NCBI RefSeq assembly: GCF_030272895.1
Contig: NZ_JALRNF010000021.1
Location: 1-64,000, forward strand
DNA length: 64,000 nt
Direction: 5' to 3'
Source of the DNA: Pseudomonas sp. BGr12
GTDB lineage: Bacteria > Pseudomonadota > Gammaproteobacteria > Pseudomonadales > Pseudomonadaceae
Shown in pieces: positions 1 to 8,098 of this stretch; position 1 is the stretch's first letter, and each line of letters starts with the position of its first letter. The notes beneath the pieces are model-generated. The model was not told the DNA's origin, made no database searches, and saw nothing but the letters and a program-made list of their open reading frames with translations. A program made the position numbers and the translations under genes.

Positions 1-57
1 GCCCCGCGATGCGATGTAACTGACCGATTGCAATCGCGGGGCAAGCCCGCTCCTACA
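1..57. repeat. REP-type palindrome, cut by the window start
   Basis: The decamer at 1-10 is the exact reverse complement of 33-42, and 36-57 carries the arm cgcggggcaagcccgctcct that recurs at 31,566-31,636 and, with one change, at 33,464-33,535. This is the classic P. putida-group REP sequence. The outer part of the left arm lies outside the window. A related short palindrome, with tgtggga and its complement around a centre, sits at about 102-122 just before the first gene. REPs of this kind are usually found between genes, where they can affect mRNA stability or serve as IS targets. Confidence 0.8.
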
Positions 58-230
58 AAAGACAGTTGCTCCCACGGAATCCAGAGCTATTCCGAGATCC
101 ATTGTGGGAGCCGGCAGCCACACAGACAATTGCTGCCACGCCCACCCTTCCAGAGTGGGCGCCCCTACCCCCCCATTCTGTTGAACTCTGGCAAACGGCT
201 TTTGCCCATCGGCCCCCTTCGGAGTTCTTC

Positions 231-2027
231 ATGAGTGAATACAACGCCCCGCTGCGCGACATGCAGTTCGTCCTCAACGAACTGGGTTACCTGGACCAGG
301 TCAGGGAACTGCCGGGCTGCGGCCAGCTCGATAACGACCTGGTCGAGGCGATCCTTGGCGAAGCCGGCAAGTTTGCCCATGGCGTGCTGTCGCCGCTGAA
401 CGTCAGTGGCGATCGCCAGGGAGCGCGCTGGAGCGAGGGTGAGGTGGCGACTGCCAAGGGCTGGCGCGAGGCCTACCAACGTTTCATCGGGGGAGGCTGG
501 AATGCCCTGTCGTGCGATCCTGAATTTGGTGGCCAAGGTCTGCCACGGGTGATCTCGGCGCTGGTCGACGAGATGTGGAACGGCGCCAACCTGTCGTTCG
601 GCCTGTGCCCCATGCTCACCCGGGGCGCCATCGAGGCCATCGAGTTGTGTGGCTCAAGCGAGCTCAAGCACACCTACCTGGCAAAGATGATCAGCGGCGA
701 ATGGACCGGCACCATGAACCTCACCGAGCCCCAGGCCGTCTCGGACCTGGCCGCCGTGCGCAGTCGCGCCGAACCCGCAGGCGACGGCACCTACCGCATT
801 CATGGGCAGAAAATCTTCATCACCTACGGCGAGCATGACCTGACCGACAACATCGTGCACCTGGTGCTGGCCCGGGTTCCCGGCGCGCCGGAGGGGGTCA
901 AGGGCATCTCGCTGTTCGTGGTGCCCAAGTTCCTGGTCCAGGCCGACGGCAGCCTGGGTGCACGCAACGATGTGCGCTGCGCCTCCATCGAGCACAAGCT
1001 GGGTATCCACGCCAGCCCCACCGCCGTACTCGCCTTCGGCGACCAGCAGGGCGCCACCGGCTGGTTGGTGGGTGAAGAGAATCGCGGCCTGGAGTACATG
1101 TTCATCATGATGAACGCCGCGCGTTTCAGCGTCGGCATCGAGGGCGTTGGCCTTGGCGAACGGGCCTACCAACGGGCCCTGGCCTATGCCCGCGAACGCA
1201 TCCAGGGCACCGAGGTCGGTGCGCGCGAACGGAGCAAGGTGGCGATCATCCGCCATCCCGACGTGCGCCGCATGCTGCTGTCGATGAAGTCGCGCACCGA
1301 AGCCATGCGTGCCCTGGCCTGCGAAGTCGCCGCGGCGATGGACGGCGCCGAGCGTCACCCCGACCCGGCACGCCGTGAAGAACTGCAGGCGCTGGTCGAG
1401 CTGATGATTCCGGTGATCAAGGGCTGCTGCACCGAAAACGCCGTGGACATCGCCTCGCTGGGTATCCAGATCCATGGCGGCATGGGCTTTATCGAGGAAA
1501 CCGGCGCTGCCCAGCACTTGCGCGATGCGCGCATCACCACCCTTTACGAAGGCACCACCGGGATCCAGGCCAGCGACCTGATCGGCCGCAAGATCGCCCG
1601 TGACAACGGCCAGGCCATCGGCCAACTGAGCCGGCGCATGCAGCAGGTGGTGGAGCAACTGGTCCACACCGACGATCCGCAGTTGCTGGTCATCGCCCAC
1701 TACCTGTCCCGTGCACTGATGGCGCTGGACGCCAGCGTCGAGTTCATCGTCTCGCAGTTCGCCACCCGCCCCGCCGCGGTGTCCGCCGGTGCCGTGCCGT
1801 TCCTGGAACTGTTCGGCATCGTCGCCGGCGGCTGGCAGATGGCCCGCTCGGCGCTGGTCGCCCACCGCCAGCTCCAGGCCGGCAGCGCCGAACAGGACTT
1901 CTATCGCGGCAAGCTGCTCACCGCCCGCTTCTATGCCGATCACCAGCTGGCCCAGGCCCAGGGGCTGTCGCAAGTGGTGCTGCAAGGCAGCGCGGCGGTG
2001 CTTGAGATCGACGACCTGCAGTTCTGA
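231..2027 (+). CDS. acyl-CoA dehydrogenase, large DmdC-like type
   Basis: A 598-aa flavoprotein predicted to make the alpha,beta double bond of an acyl-CoA in the cytoplasm. The ATG at 231 is chosen because GGAG lies 7 bases upstream; the frame is open further upstream, but that part overlaps REP-like sequence. The flavin-binding segment (MNLTEPQAVSDLAAVRSRA) is near residue 160, and the catalytic Glu of the YEGT motif is Glu440. A C-terminal domain of about 130 residues follows, as in the ~600-aa family that includes 3-methylmercaptopropionyl-CoA dehydrogenase (DmdC). It is the first gene of a four-gene operon, 29 bp before a second, divergent paralogue. The two may form one heteromeric enzyme or act on successive intermediates. 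The family is secure; the substrate is unknown. Confidence 0.93.
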   Translation: MSEYNAPLRDMQFVLNELGYLDQVRELPGCGQLDNDLVEAILGEAGKFAHGVLSPLNVSGDRQGARWSEGEVATAKGWREAYQRFIGGGWNALSCDPEFGGQGLPRVISALVDEMWNGANLSFGLCPMLTRGAIEAIELCGSSELKHTYLAKMISGEWTGTMNLTEPQAVSDLAAVRSRAEPAGDGTYRIHGQKIFITYGEHDLTDNIVHLVLARVPGAPEGVKGISLFVVPKFLVQADGSLGARNDVRCASIEHKLGIHASPTAVLAFGDQQGATGWLVGEENRGLEYMFIMMNAARFSVGIEGVGLGERAYQRALAYARERIQGTEVGARERSKVAIIRHPDVRRMLLSMKSRTEAMRALACEVAAAMDGAERHPDPARREELQALVELMIPVIKGCCTENAVDIASLGIQIHGGMGFIEETGAAQHLRDARITTLYEGTTGIQASDLIGRKIARDNGQAIGQLSRRMQQVVEQLVHTDDPQLLVIAHYLSRALMALDASVEFIVSQFATRPAAVSAGAVPFLELFGIVAGGWQMARSALVAHRQLQAGSAEQDFYRGKLLTARFYADHQLAQAQGLSQVVLQGSAAVLEIDDLQF

Positions 2028-2056
2028 CCCCTTTATCTTCGCCGCGAGAACCTGTG

Positions 2057-3859
2057 ATGACCGATGCCCTGCTCAACGAACGTGAACTGAACTTCCAGCT
2101 CTATGAACTGCTCGATACCGAGGCGCTGCTCGACCGCCCGCGTTATGCCGAACACGACCGCGCGGTGTTCGACGCCACGCTGGAGACCGCCCGCGGCATC
2201 GCCGCCGAATACTTCGCCCCGCACAACCAGAAAGGCGACGCCAATGAACCGACCTTCGATGGCACGACGGTCAGGCTGATCCCGGAAACCAAGGCGGCCT
2301 GGGACGCTTTCGCCCAGGCGGGCTTTCTCGCCGCCCACCATAACGCCGACGACGGCGGCCTGCAGTTGCCGGAGGTGATCCTGCGGGCCAGCATGGCCTA
2401 CTTCAATGCCGCCAACATCGCCACCGTGGCCTATGCGTTCCTGACCATCGGCGCCGCCAACCTGGTCAAGAGCTTTGCCGGCGAGGCCTTGCGCGAGCGC
2501 TTCCTGGCGCCGATGCTCGATGGCCGCTTCAGTGGCACCATGGCCCTGACCGAGCCCGGTCAAGGCTCGGCCCTGGGCGACCTGCGCACCCTGGCGCGGC
2601 CGGCCGGCGACGGCAGCTACCGATTGAGCGGCCAGAAGATGTTCATCTCCGGCGGCGATCACGGCCTGACCGACAACATCGTGCACATGGTGCTGGCCCG
2701 TATCGAGGGCGCACCGGCAGGCACCCGCGGCATCTCGCTGTTCCTGGTGCCCAAGTACCTGGTCAATGCCGACGGCAGCCTGGGCGAGCGCAACGACGTG
2801 GCCCTGGCCGGCCTGCTGCACAAGATGGGCTACCGTAACACCACCTCCACTGTGCTGAACTTCGGCGAGCAGGACGGCGCCGTCGGCTACCTGGTGGGCG
2901 AGCCGAACAAGGGCCTGTCGTACATGTTCCAGATGATGAACGAAGCGCGCATCGGCGTGGCCCTGGGCGCCTCGGCGCTGGCCTACCAGAGTTTCATCCA
3001 TGCCCTGGACTACGCCCGCGAGCGTCCCCAGGGGCGGCTGCCGGGGGCCAAGGACCCGCTGGCGCCGCAGGTGCGGATCGTCGAGCACGCCGATGTGCGG
3101 CGCATGCTGCTGCAACAAAAGGTTTATGCCGAGGGTAGCCTGGCGCTGTGCCTGTATGCCAGCAGCCTGTACGAGGACGCCCACACCGCGCCCGATCAGA
3201 CGGCACGACAAGCTGCCGGCGAGTTGCTCGACCTGTTGATCCCCATGGTCAAGTCCTACCCGTCCAGATACGGCGTGATCGCCTCGGACATCGGCGTGCA
3301 GGTCCTCGGCGGCTCGGGCTATATCCGCGAGTACCCGCTGGAGCAGTACTACCGCGACAACCGCCTGAACCCCATCCACGAAGGTACTGAAGGTATTCAC
3401 GGCATTGATTTGCTGGGTCGCAAGCTGCAACAGAACGGCGGTGCGGGCTATCGTCAGTTCCTGGAGCAGGTGCGCAACACCCTGGACGCCGCCGCCCGCG
3501 ATGGCCGCTGCGCCGGCCTTGCCTACCTGCTGGCCGGTGCCGTGGCGCACCTGGAGCGGGTCACCGACAGCTTGCTGGCGCAGGTCGCCGCTGACGCCGA
3601 CCTGGGCCTGGCCAACGCCACGCCTTACCTGGACCTGTTCGGCCGGGTGCTGGTGGGCTGGCTGTGGCTGCGCATGGCGCACGTCGCCAGCCGCGCCCTG
3701 GACGCCGGTGCCACCGACAGCGAAACGGACTTCTACCACGGCAAGTTGCAGGCCGCCCGCTATTACATGGACTGGGAACTGGCCAGCATCGAGGCGCAGG
3801 CGCTGCTGCTGGCCGGCGCCAACCGCGCCAGCTTCGACATGCAGGACCCGTGGTTCTGA
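2057..3859 (+). CDS. acyl-CoA dehydrogenase, large DmdC-like type (second copy)
   Basis: A 600-aa paralogue of the preceding gene, with the same layout: N-terminal helical domain, beta-barrel middle domain with MALTEPGQGSALGDLRTLA near residue 170, C-terminal helical domain with the catalytic Glu442 in a HEGT motif, and an extra C-terminal domain. The ATG at 2057 is preceded directly by an in-frame GTG at 2054, so the start is uncertain by one codon. GAGAA upstream is a weak ribosome-binding site, consistent with coupling to the gene 29 bp upstream. The Tyr of the usual YEGT motif is His here and Tyr in the first copy, a small difference next to the catalytic base. The substrate is not predictable. 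Confidence 0.93.
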   Translation: MTDALLNERELNFQLYELLDTEALLDRPRYAEHDRAVFDATLETARGIAAEYFAPHNQKGDANEPTFDGTTVRLIPETKAAWDAFAQAGFLAAHHNADDGGLQLPEVILRASMAYFNAANIATVAYAFLTIGAANLVKSFAGEALRERFLAPMLDGRFSGTMALTEPGQGSALGDLRTLARPAGDGSYRLSGQKMFISGGDHGLTDNIVHMVLARIEGAPAGTRGISLFLVPKYLVNADGSLGERNDVALAGLLHKMGYRNTTSTVLNFGEQDGAVGYLVGEPNKGLSYMFQMMNEARIGVALGASALAYQSFIHALDYARERPQGRLPGAKDPLAPQVRIVEHADVRRMLLQQKVYAEGSLALCLYASSLYEDAHTAPDQTARQAAGELLDLLIPMVKSYPSRYGVIASDIGVQVLGGSGYIREYPLEQYYRDNRLNPIHEGTEGIHGIDLLGRKLQQNGGAGYRQFLEQVRNTLDAAARDGRCAGLAYLLAGAVAHLERVTDSLLAQVAADADLGLANATPYLDLFGRVLVGWLWLRMAHVASRALDAGATDSETDFYHGKLQAARYYMDWELASIEAQALLLAGANRASFDMQDPWF

Positions 3860-3888
3860 ACCCGTACAGACAATAAAAAGGAGTCACC

Positions 3889-6000
3889 ATGAGTTCCCTG
3901 GTCACCTATCAGGTTGAAGACGGCCTGGCCCTGATCGGCCTCGCCCGCCCCCCGGTCAACGCCCTTGGCCAGCCACTGCGCGAGGCCATCCTCCAGGCCT
4001 GCGAGCGGGCCGACGCCGATGCCGCGGTGCGCGCCATCGTGCTGTACGGTGCCAATGGCCTGTTCTGCGCTGGTGCCGACATCAGCGAATTCGGCAGCCC
4101 CGCCTCCTTTGCCGCGCCCGATCTGCCCGACGTGCTGCTGCGTCTGACCCGCCTGGACAAACCGCTGGTGGCCGCCATCGGTCGCCTGGCCCTGGGCGGC
4201 GGCCTGGAGCTGGCGCTGGCCTGCGGCTACCGTGTGGGCGAACCGCAGACCCACGTCGGCCTGCCGGAAATCAACCTCGGCCTGCTGCCCGGCGCCGGCG
4301 GCACCCAGCGCCTGCCACGGCTGGTGGGCGTAGCGCCAGCGCTGGAGATGATGCTGAGCGGCGCCCAGGTGCCTGCGGCCCGCGCCCTGGAGCTGGGCAT
4401 TCTCGACCGCCTGGCCGACAGCGCCGGGCAACTGCTCGACTGCGCCTGCCAGTTCGCCCGCGAGCTGATCGCAAGCGGCGCCCCGGCGCGTCCGGCCGAG
4501 CGTTTCCCGGATCCTGCCAGCGGCCTTGAGGCGGACTTCCTCGAGCGCTACCGCGCCGAACAGGAACCACGCTGGAAGAGCCGCCTGGCACCGCGCCTGG
4601 TGTTTTCCGCAGTCGAGGCCGCCTGCCTGCTGCCGCTGGAACAAGGCCTGGCCCGGGAAGTAGCGCTGTTCAAGCAGGCCGAAGACTCCCTGCAGTCGCA
4701 GGCCCAGCGCCATGTGTTCTTCGCCGAACGCGAAGCCGGCAAGATACCCGGCATCGATGCCAGCACCCCGCTGCGGCCGATTCGCAAGGTAGCGGTGATC
4801 GGTGCCGGGACCATGGGCGGCGGCATTGCCATGAACTTTATCAATGTCGGCATCCCGGTGACCCTGCTGGAGCGCCAGGGCGATGCCCTGGACCGCGGCC
4901 TGGCGCAGATCCGCCAGAACTACAGCATCAGCGTCAAGCGCGGCAAGCTCAGCGAGGAACGCCTGGAGCAGCGCATGGCCCTGCTCACCGGCACCCTCGA
5001 CTACGCCGACCTGGCCGACGCCGACCTGGTGATCGAAGCCGTATTCGAACAACTGCAGATCAAGCAGGAGGTGTTCCGCCAGCTGGACCAGGTATGCAAG
5101 CCCGGCGCGATTTTGGCGACCAACACCTCATCGCTGGATGTCGACCAGATCGCCGCGGTGACCACGCGTGCGCAGGATGTCATCGGCCTGCACTTCTTCA
5201 GCCCGGCCAATGTCATGCGCCTGCTGGAAGTGGTCAATGCCCGGGAAACCGCCGCCGATGTGCTGGCCACCACCCTGCGCATGGGCCGCACCATCGGCAA
5301 GGTGCCGGTGGTGTCGGGCGTGTGCTTCGGTTTCATCGGCAACCGCATGCTCGAACCCTATGCCCGCGAAGCCCATCGCCTGGTGCTCGAAGGCGCAACG
5401 CCGGAGCAGGTGGACGCCGTGCTCACAGGCCTTGACCTGAACATGGGCGTATTCAGCATGCTCGACCTTGCCGGGGTCGATGTGAACTTCCTGGTGCGCG
5501 ACGCCAACCGTGCCGCCATCGCCCATGACCCCAGCTACTGCCGGATCGGCGACGAGCTGTACAGCCTGGGCCGTTACGGCCAGAAGACCGGGCGCGGCTT
5601 CTACCTGTATGAGGGGCGCAATCGCCAGAATGACTATGAAGTGGTCGCCCTGGCCGAGCGCCTGGCCGGTGAACTGCACGTGGCCCGACGGCCGATCGCC
5701 GATCAGGAGATCCATGACCGCTGCCTGTTCATGCTGATCAACGAAGGCATCCAACTGCTGGACGAGGGCATTGCCTTGCGCGCCGGCGACATCGACCTGG
5801 TGTGGATCAACGGCTACGGCTTCCCGGCTCATCTGGGCGGGCCGATGCACTATGCCGAACAGCTGGGCCTGGACAAGGTGCTGGCCGGCATCGAGCACTA
5901 TCGCCAGAGCCTGGGCGAATATGGCCGGATGTGGTTCACCCCGGCGCCGTTGCTCGAACGCCTGGTGGCCGCCGGCAAGACCCGGATCGAACGCTTCTGA
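3889..6000 (+). CDS. enoyl-CoA hydratase / 3-hydroxyacyl-CoA dehydrogenase fusion
   Basis: A 703-aa bifunctional beta-oxidation protein of the FadB/FadJ type. Residues 1-190 form a crotonase domain with the oxyanion segment LFCAGADISEF and both catalytic glutamates, in LGGGLELALAC and LPEINLGLLPGAGG. From about residue 298 a Rossmann domain begins (VAVIGAGTMGGGIA), followed by ATNTSSLD and the His of GLHFFSPANVMR. The C-terminal dehydrogenase domain is duplicated, as usual. It should hydrate the enoyl-CoA to the (S)-3-hydroxyacyl-CoA and oxidise it with NAD+. A strong site (AAGGAG) precedes the ATG. The partner thiolase is not adjacent; the nearest one is at 11,965-13,152. Confidence 0.95.
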   Translation: MSSLVTYQVEDGLALIGLARPPVNALGQPLREAILQACERADADAAVRAIVLYGANGLFCAGADISEFGSPASFAAPDLPDVLLRLTRLDKPLVAAIGRLALGGGLELALACGYRVGEPQTHVGLPEINLGLLPGAGGTQRLPRLVGVAPALEMMLSGAQVPAARALELGILDRLADSAGQLLDCACQFARELIASGAPARPAERFPDPASGLEADFLERYRAEQEPRWKSRLAPRLVFSAVEAACLLPLEQGLAREVALFKQAEDSLQSQAQRHVFFAEREAGKIPGIDASTPLRPIRKVAVIGAGTMGGGIAMNFINVGIPVTLLERQGDALDRGLAQIRQNYSISVKRGKLSEERLEQRMALLTGTLDYADLADADLVIEAVFEQLQIKQEVFRQLDQVCKPGAILATNTSSLDVDQIAAVTTRAQDVIGLHFFSPANVMRLLEVVNARETAADVLATTLRMGRTIGKVPVVSGVCFGFIGNRMLEPYAREAHRLVLEGATPEQVDAVLTGLDLNMGVFSMLDLAGVDVNFLVRDANRAAIAHDPSYCRIGDELYSLGRYGQKTGRGFYLYEGRNRQNDYEVVALAERLAGELHVARRPIADQEIHDRCLFMLINEGIQLLDEGIALRAGDIDLVWINGYGFPAHLGGPMHYAEQLGLDKVLAGIEHYRQSLGEYGRMWFTPAPLLERLVAAGKTRIERF

Positions 6001-6007
6001 TCACCCT

Positions 6008-6038
6008 GGCAGGCGTCATCCAACGTGATGAGCCTGCC
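6008..6038 (+). other. hairpin between operon genes
   Basis: Bases 6008-6020 pair with 6027-6038 as 12 base pairs with one bulged G at 6015 and a 6-base loop. It lies just after the stop of the fusion gene, before the SDR start, with no following T run. It is therefore better read as an mRNA-stabilising or processing hairpin, or a weak attenuator, than as an intrinsic terminator. Confidence 0.45.
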
Positions 6039-6063
6039 ACTTCCCCTTTGCAGGACACCCCTG

Positions 6064-6843
6064 ATGAACGAAACCCCCAACCTCTTTTCCCTTGCCGGCC
6101 ACACCGTGCTGGTCACCGGTGCCTCCAGCGGTATTGGCGCCCATCTGGCCCGCGTCGCCGGACGTGCCGGTGCCCGTGTGGTGCTGGCGGCCCGCCGGGT
6201 GGAACGCCTGCAGCAACTGGCCGAGGCCATCCGCGAGGATGGCGGCCAGGCCTTGCCGGTGGCCATGGATGTCACCGACCGCGCCAGCGTCGAAGCGGCG
6301 TTCGATGCCGCCGAGGCCGCCTTCGGGCCGGTGGACGTGGTCCTCAACAACGCCGGTATTGGCCAGGGCCAGCGGGTGCTGGAGATCAGCGAGCAGGACT
6401 GGAGCGCCATGCTGTCGACCAACCTCGACGGTGTCTGGCGCGTAGCCCAGTGTGCGGCGCAGCGCCTGGCGCGTGCCGGGCGTGGCGGCAGCATCGTCAA
6501 CATCGCCTCCATGCTCGGCTTGCGCGTGGGCACCGGTTACAGCCACTACTGCGCGGCGAAGGCCGGCGTGGTGCAATTGACCAAGTCGCTGGCGCTGGAA
6601 CTGGCGCGCTACCAAATCCGGGTCAATGCCATTGCCCCGGGGTACTTCAAGACCGAGATGACCGATGGCTACTTCGACAGTGAAAAGGGCCAGGCCTACA
6701 TCGTCGAGGCGGTGCCCATGCGCCGGCTAGGCCGCTTGCAGGAGCTTGAAGGACCGTTCCTGCTGCTGGCGAGCCAGGCTGGCGCCTACATGTCGGGCGC
6801 GGTGCTGGCGGTGGATGGCGGGCAACTGGTGGGGAGTCTGTAA
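6064..6843 (+). CDS. SDR family oxidoreductase
   Basis: A 259-aa classical short-chain dehydrogenase. TGASSGIG at residues 18-25 binds the dinucleotide, NNAG is at 95-98, and the catalytic residues are Ser149, Tyr162 and Lys166 (YCAAK). The ATG at 6064 is chosen over the upstream GTG/ATG at 6025-6028 because AGGA precedes it and the protein then starts close to the Rossmann fold. It is the last gene of the operon, 63 bp after the fusion gene with a hairpin between. It probably oxidises a hydroxyl or reduces a keto group on the pathway substrate. The cofactor is not clear from sequence. Confidence 0.9.
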   Translation: MNETPNLFSLAGHTVLVTGASSGIGAHLARVAGRAGARVVLAARRVERLQQLAEAIREDGGQALPVAMDVTDRASVEAAFDAAEAAFGPVDVVLNNAGIGQGQRVLEISEQDWSAMLSTNLDGVWRVAQCAAQRLARAGRGGSIVNIASMLGLRVGTGYSHYCAAKAGVVQLTKSLALELARYQIRVNAIAPGYFKTEMTDGYFDSEKGQAYIVEAVPMRRLGRLQELEGPFLLLASQAGAYMSGAVLAVDGGQLVGSL

Positions 6844-7035
6844 CGGGGCTGCTTCGCAGCCCATCGCAGGCTTCGCCAGCTCCCACGCGGACCACTGTGG
6901 GAGCTGGCTCCCACAAGGGCTCTGTACATACCCGGACCCTGTGGCAGCTGGCTCCCACAAGGGCTCTGTACATACCCGGACCCTGTGGGAGCTGGCGCAG
7001 CCTGCGATCGACCGCGCAGCGGTCGCAACAGCGAC
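6844..7035. repeat. REP pair around a 44-bp direct duplication
   Basis: This stretch between two convergent operons holds no gene. REP-like arms at 6851-6886 and 6985-7030 are inverted relative to each other and share a core with the array at 16,835-17,595. Between them a 44-bp unit is repeated directly at 6897-6940 and 6941-6984, differing at one base, and the next copy begins at 6985 as part of the second arm. The unit contains its own palindrome (gagctggctccc). It probably also ends transcription for both operons, though no T-tailed hairpin is seen. Confidence 0.75.
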
Positions 7036-8073
7036 TCAAGAAGCCGGTCGCGCCTCAGGCAGTTTCCAGCTGCCGTCCAGGATCGGCTGGCCCGGCAGGT
7101 AATAGCGCACCATGTAGTTCCACCCCGGCATGATCGGCAGGCAGTTGGCGTGCGCCGCCGTGCAGCCGCCAAAGCGTACCGAGACACTGCCATCCTCGCC
7201 CTTGCGCGCCGTCAGGTTGTTCAGGGCGTAGGCCTCCAGGTCATTCTTGCGAAACTGCCCCTGCGCGTCATACACACTGATCGACCAGAACGCCCCCGTC
7301 GGCACCTTGGCGACATCCAGTCGATACGGCGTCTGCCCGTCGTTATGCGCTGGCGTGACCACCTGGTAATAGGCGTCCTTCTCAGGGTTGCCGCCCCAGG
7401 CCATGGCACTGCCAATCAAGTGCCGCACCGGGTCCACCTCGCCGCGCTTGCCGAACATGCCGCGGGAATCCTCAAGGGTCGAGCCCAGGGCCAGCAGGGC
7501 TTTCCTGACCTGCGCCCGGCTGGTCTCGTCCCAGTCCGGCACCTGGAAGTGTCCCGGGCCGTTGGCCTGCTTGACCACGATGGCATCCTGCAGCACCTTG
7601 ATCTGCTCCAGTTCCTGCGGCTCAGCCGAGTTGATCAGGGTACGCACGCCGAACAGCACATAACGGGTCGAGACGTCCGCCCTGCTCAGCCTGTACTCCC
7701 CCGCGCCGTAATGAACGCCCACCACCTGGTGGTCCTCGTCGATCATCATCAACGACATGAACCGCTCGCCGGCATCGGGCAGGGTCACGCTGACGGGCCC
7801 TGCGTCCAGGTCGAACACCGCCGTGGAGTACAGGGTGTCGCGGTTGGGCCGGACCACGGTCGGACGCTCCACCGGGATCAGGTTGCGCCAATGGGCGAAG
7901 GTGCCGAAGCCGCCGCGTTTGACGGTGAGGTCGAAATAGCGGTCGGTCTCGGCGCGGATGAAGTTGTCGACGCTGACCGCCACCGGCGTTGCCGGCGACG
8001 CATCGCCATGGGCCAGCGGCAGGCACGCCGCGAGGATGGCGGCAGCCGCCAGCAGTACTTTCAGGTCTTTCAT
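7036..8073 (-). CDS. exported DUF1254/DUF1214 protein (shorter copy)
   Basis: A 345-aa protein with an N-terminal export signal of about 23 residues. LAAC at residues 14-17 could be a lipobox, but cleavage after AHG is also possible. The DUF1254 part is recognisable by RPNRDTLYSTAVFDLDAGP around residue 65, and the DUF1214 part by GAFWSISVYD near residue 255. Proteins of this pair of domains are periplasmic or outer-membrane-associated and have no agreed biochemical role. A ribosome site (CAGGA) lies upstream of the ATG. It is the last gene of the minus-strand operon that begins with the thiolase, 25 bp after its longer paralogue, so the pair probably acts together on uptake or outside processing of the substrate. 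Confidence 0.85.
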   Translation of the reverse strand: MKDLKVLLAAAAILAACLPLAHGDASPATPVAVSVDNFIRAETDRYFDLTVKRGGFGTFAHWRNLIPVERPTVVRPNRDTLYSTAVFDLDAGPVSVTLPDAGERFMSLMMIDEDHQVVGVHYGAGEYRLSRADVSTRYVLFGVRTLINSAEPQELEQIKVLQDAIVVKQANGPGHFQVPDWDETSRAQVRKALLALGSTLEDSRGMFGKRGEVDPVRHLIGSAMAWGGNPEKDAYYQVVTPAHNDGQTPYRLDVAKVPTGAFWSISVYDAQGQFRKNDLEAYALNNLTARKGEDGSVSVRFGGCTAAHANCLPIMPGWNYMVRYYLPGQPILDGSWKLPEARPAS

Positions 8074-8098
8074 TGTTGTTATTCCTGTTGTGAGGTGA

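Noticed and set aside
654..1985. 443-aa minus-strand open frame
   Set aside because: Complement shadow of the first acyl-CoA dehydrogenase, with the same low-complexity composition.
2033..3739. 568-aa open frame on the minus strand
   Set aside because: It is antisense to the second large acyl-CoA dehydrogenase, rich in Gln, His, Gly and Val as expected of the complement of GC-rich coding sequence, and resembles no family.
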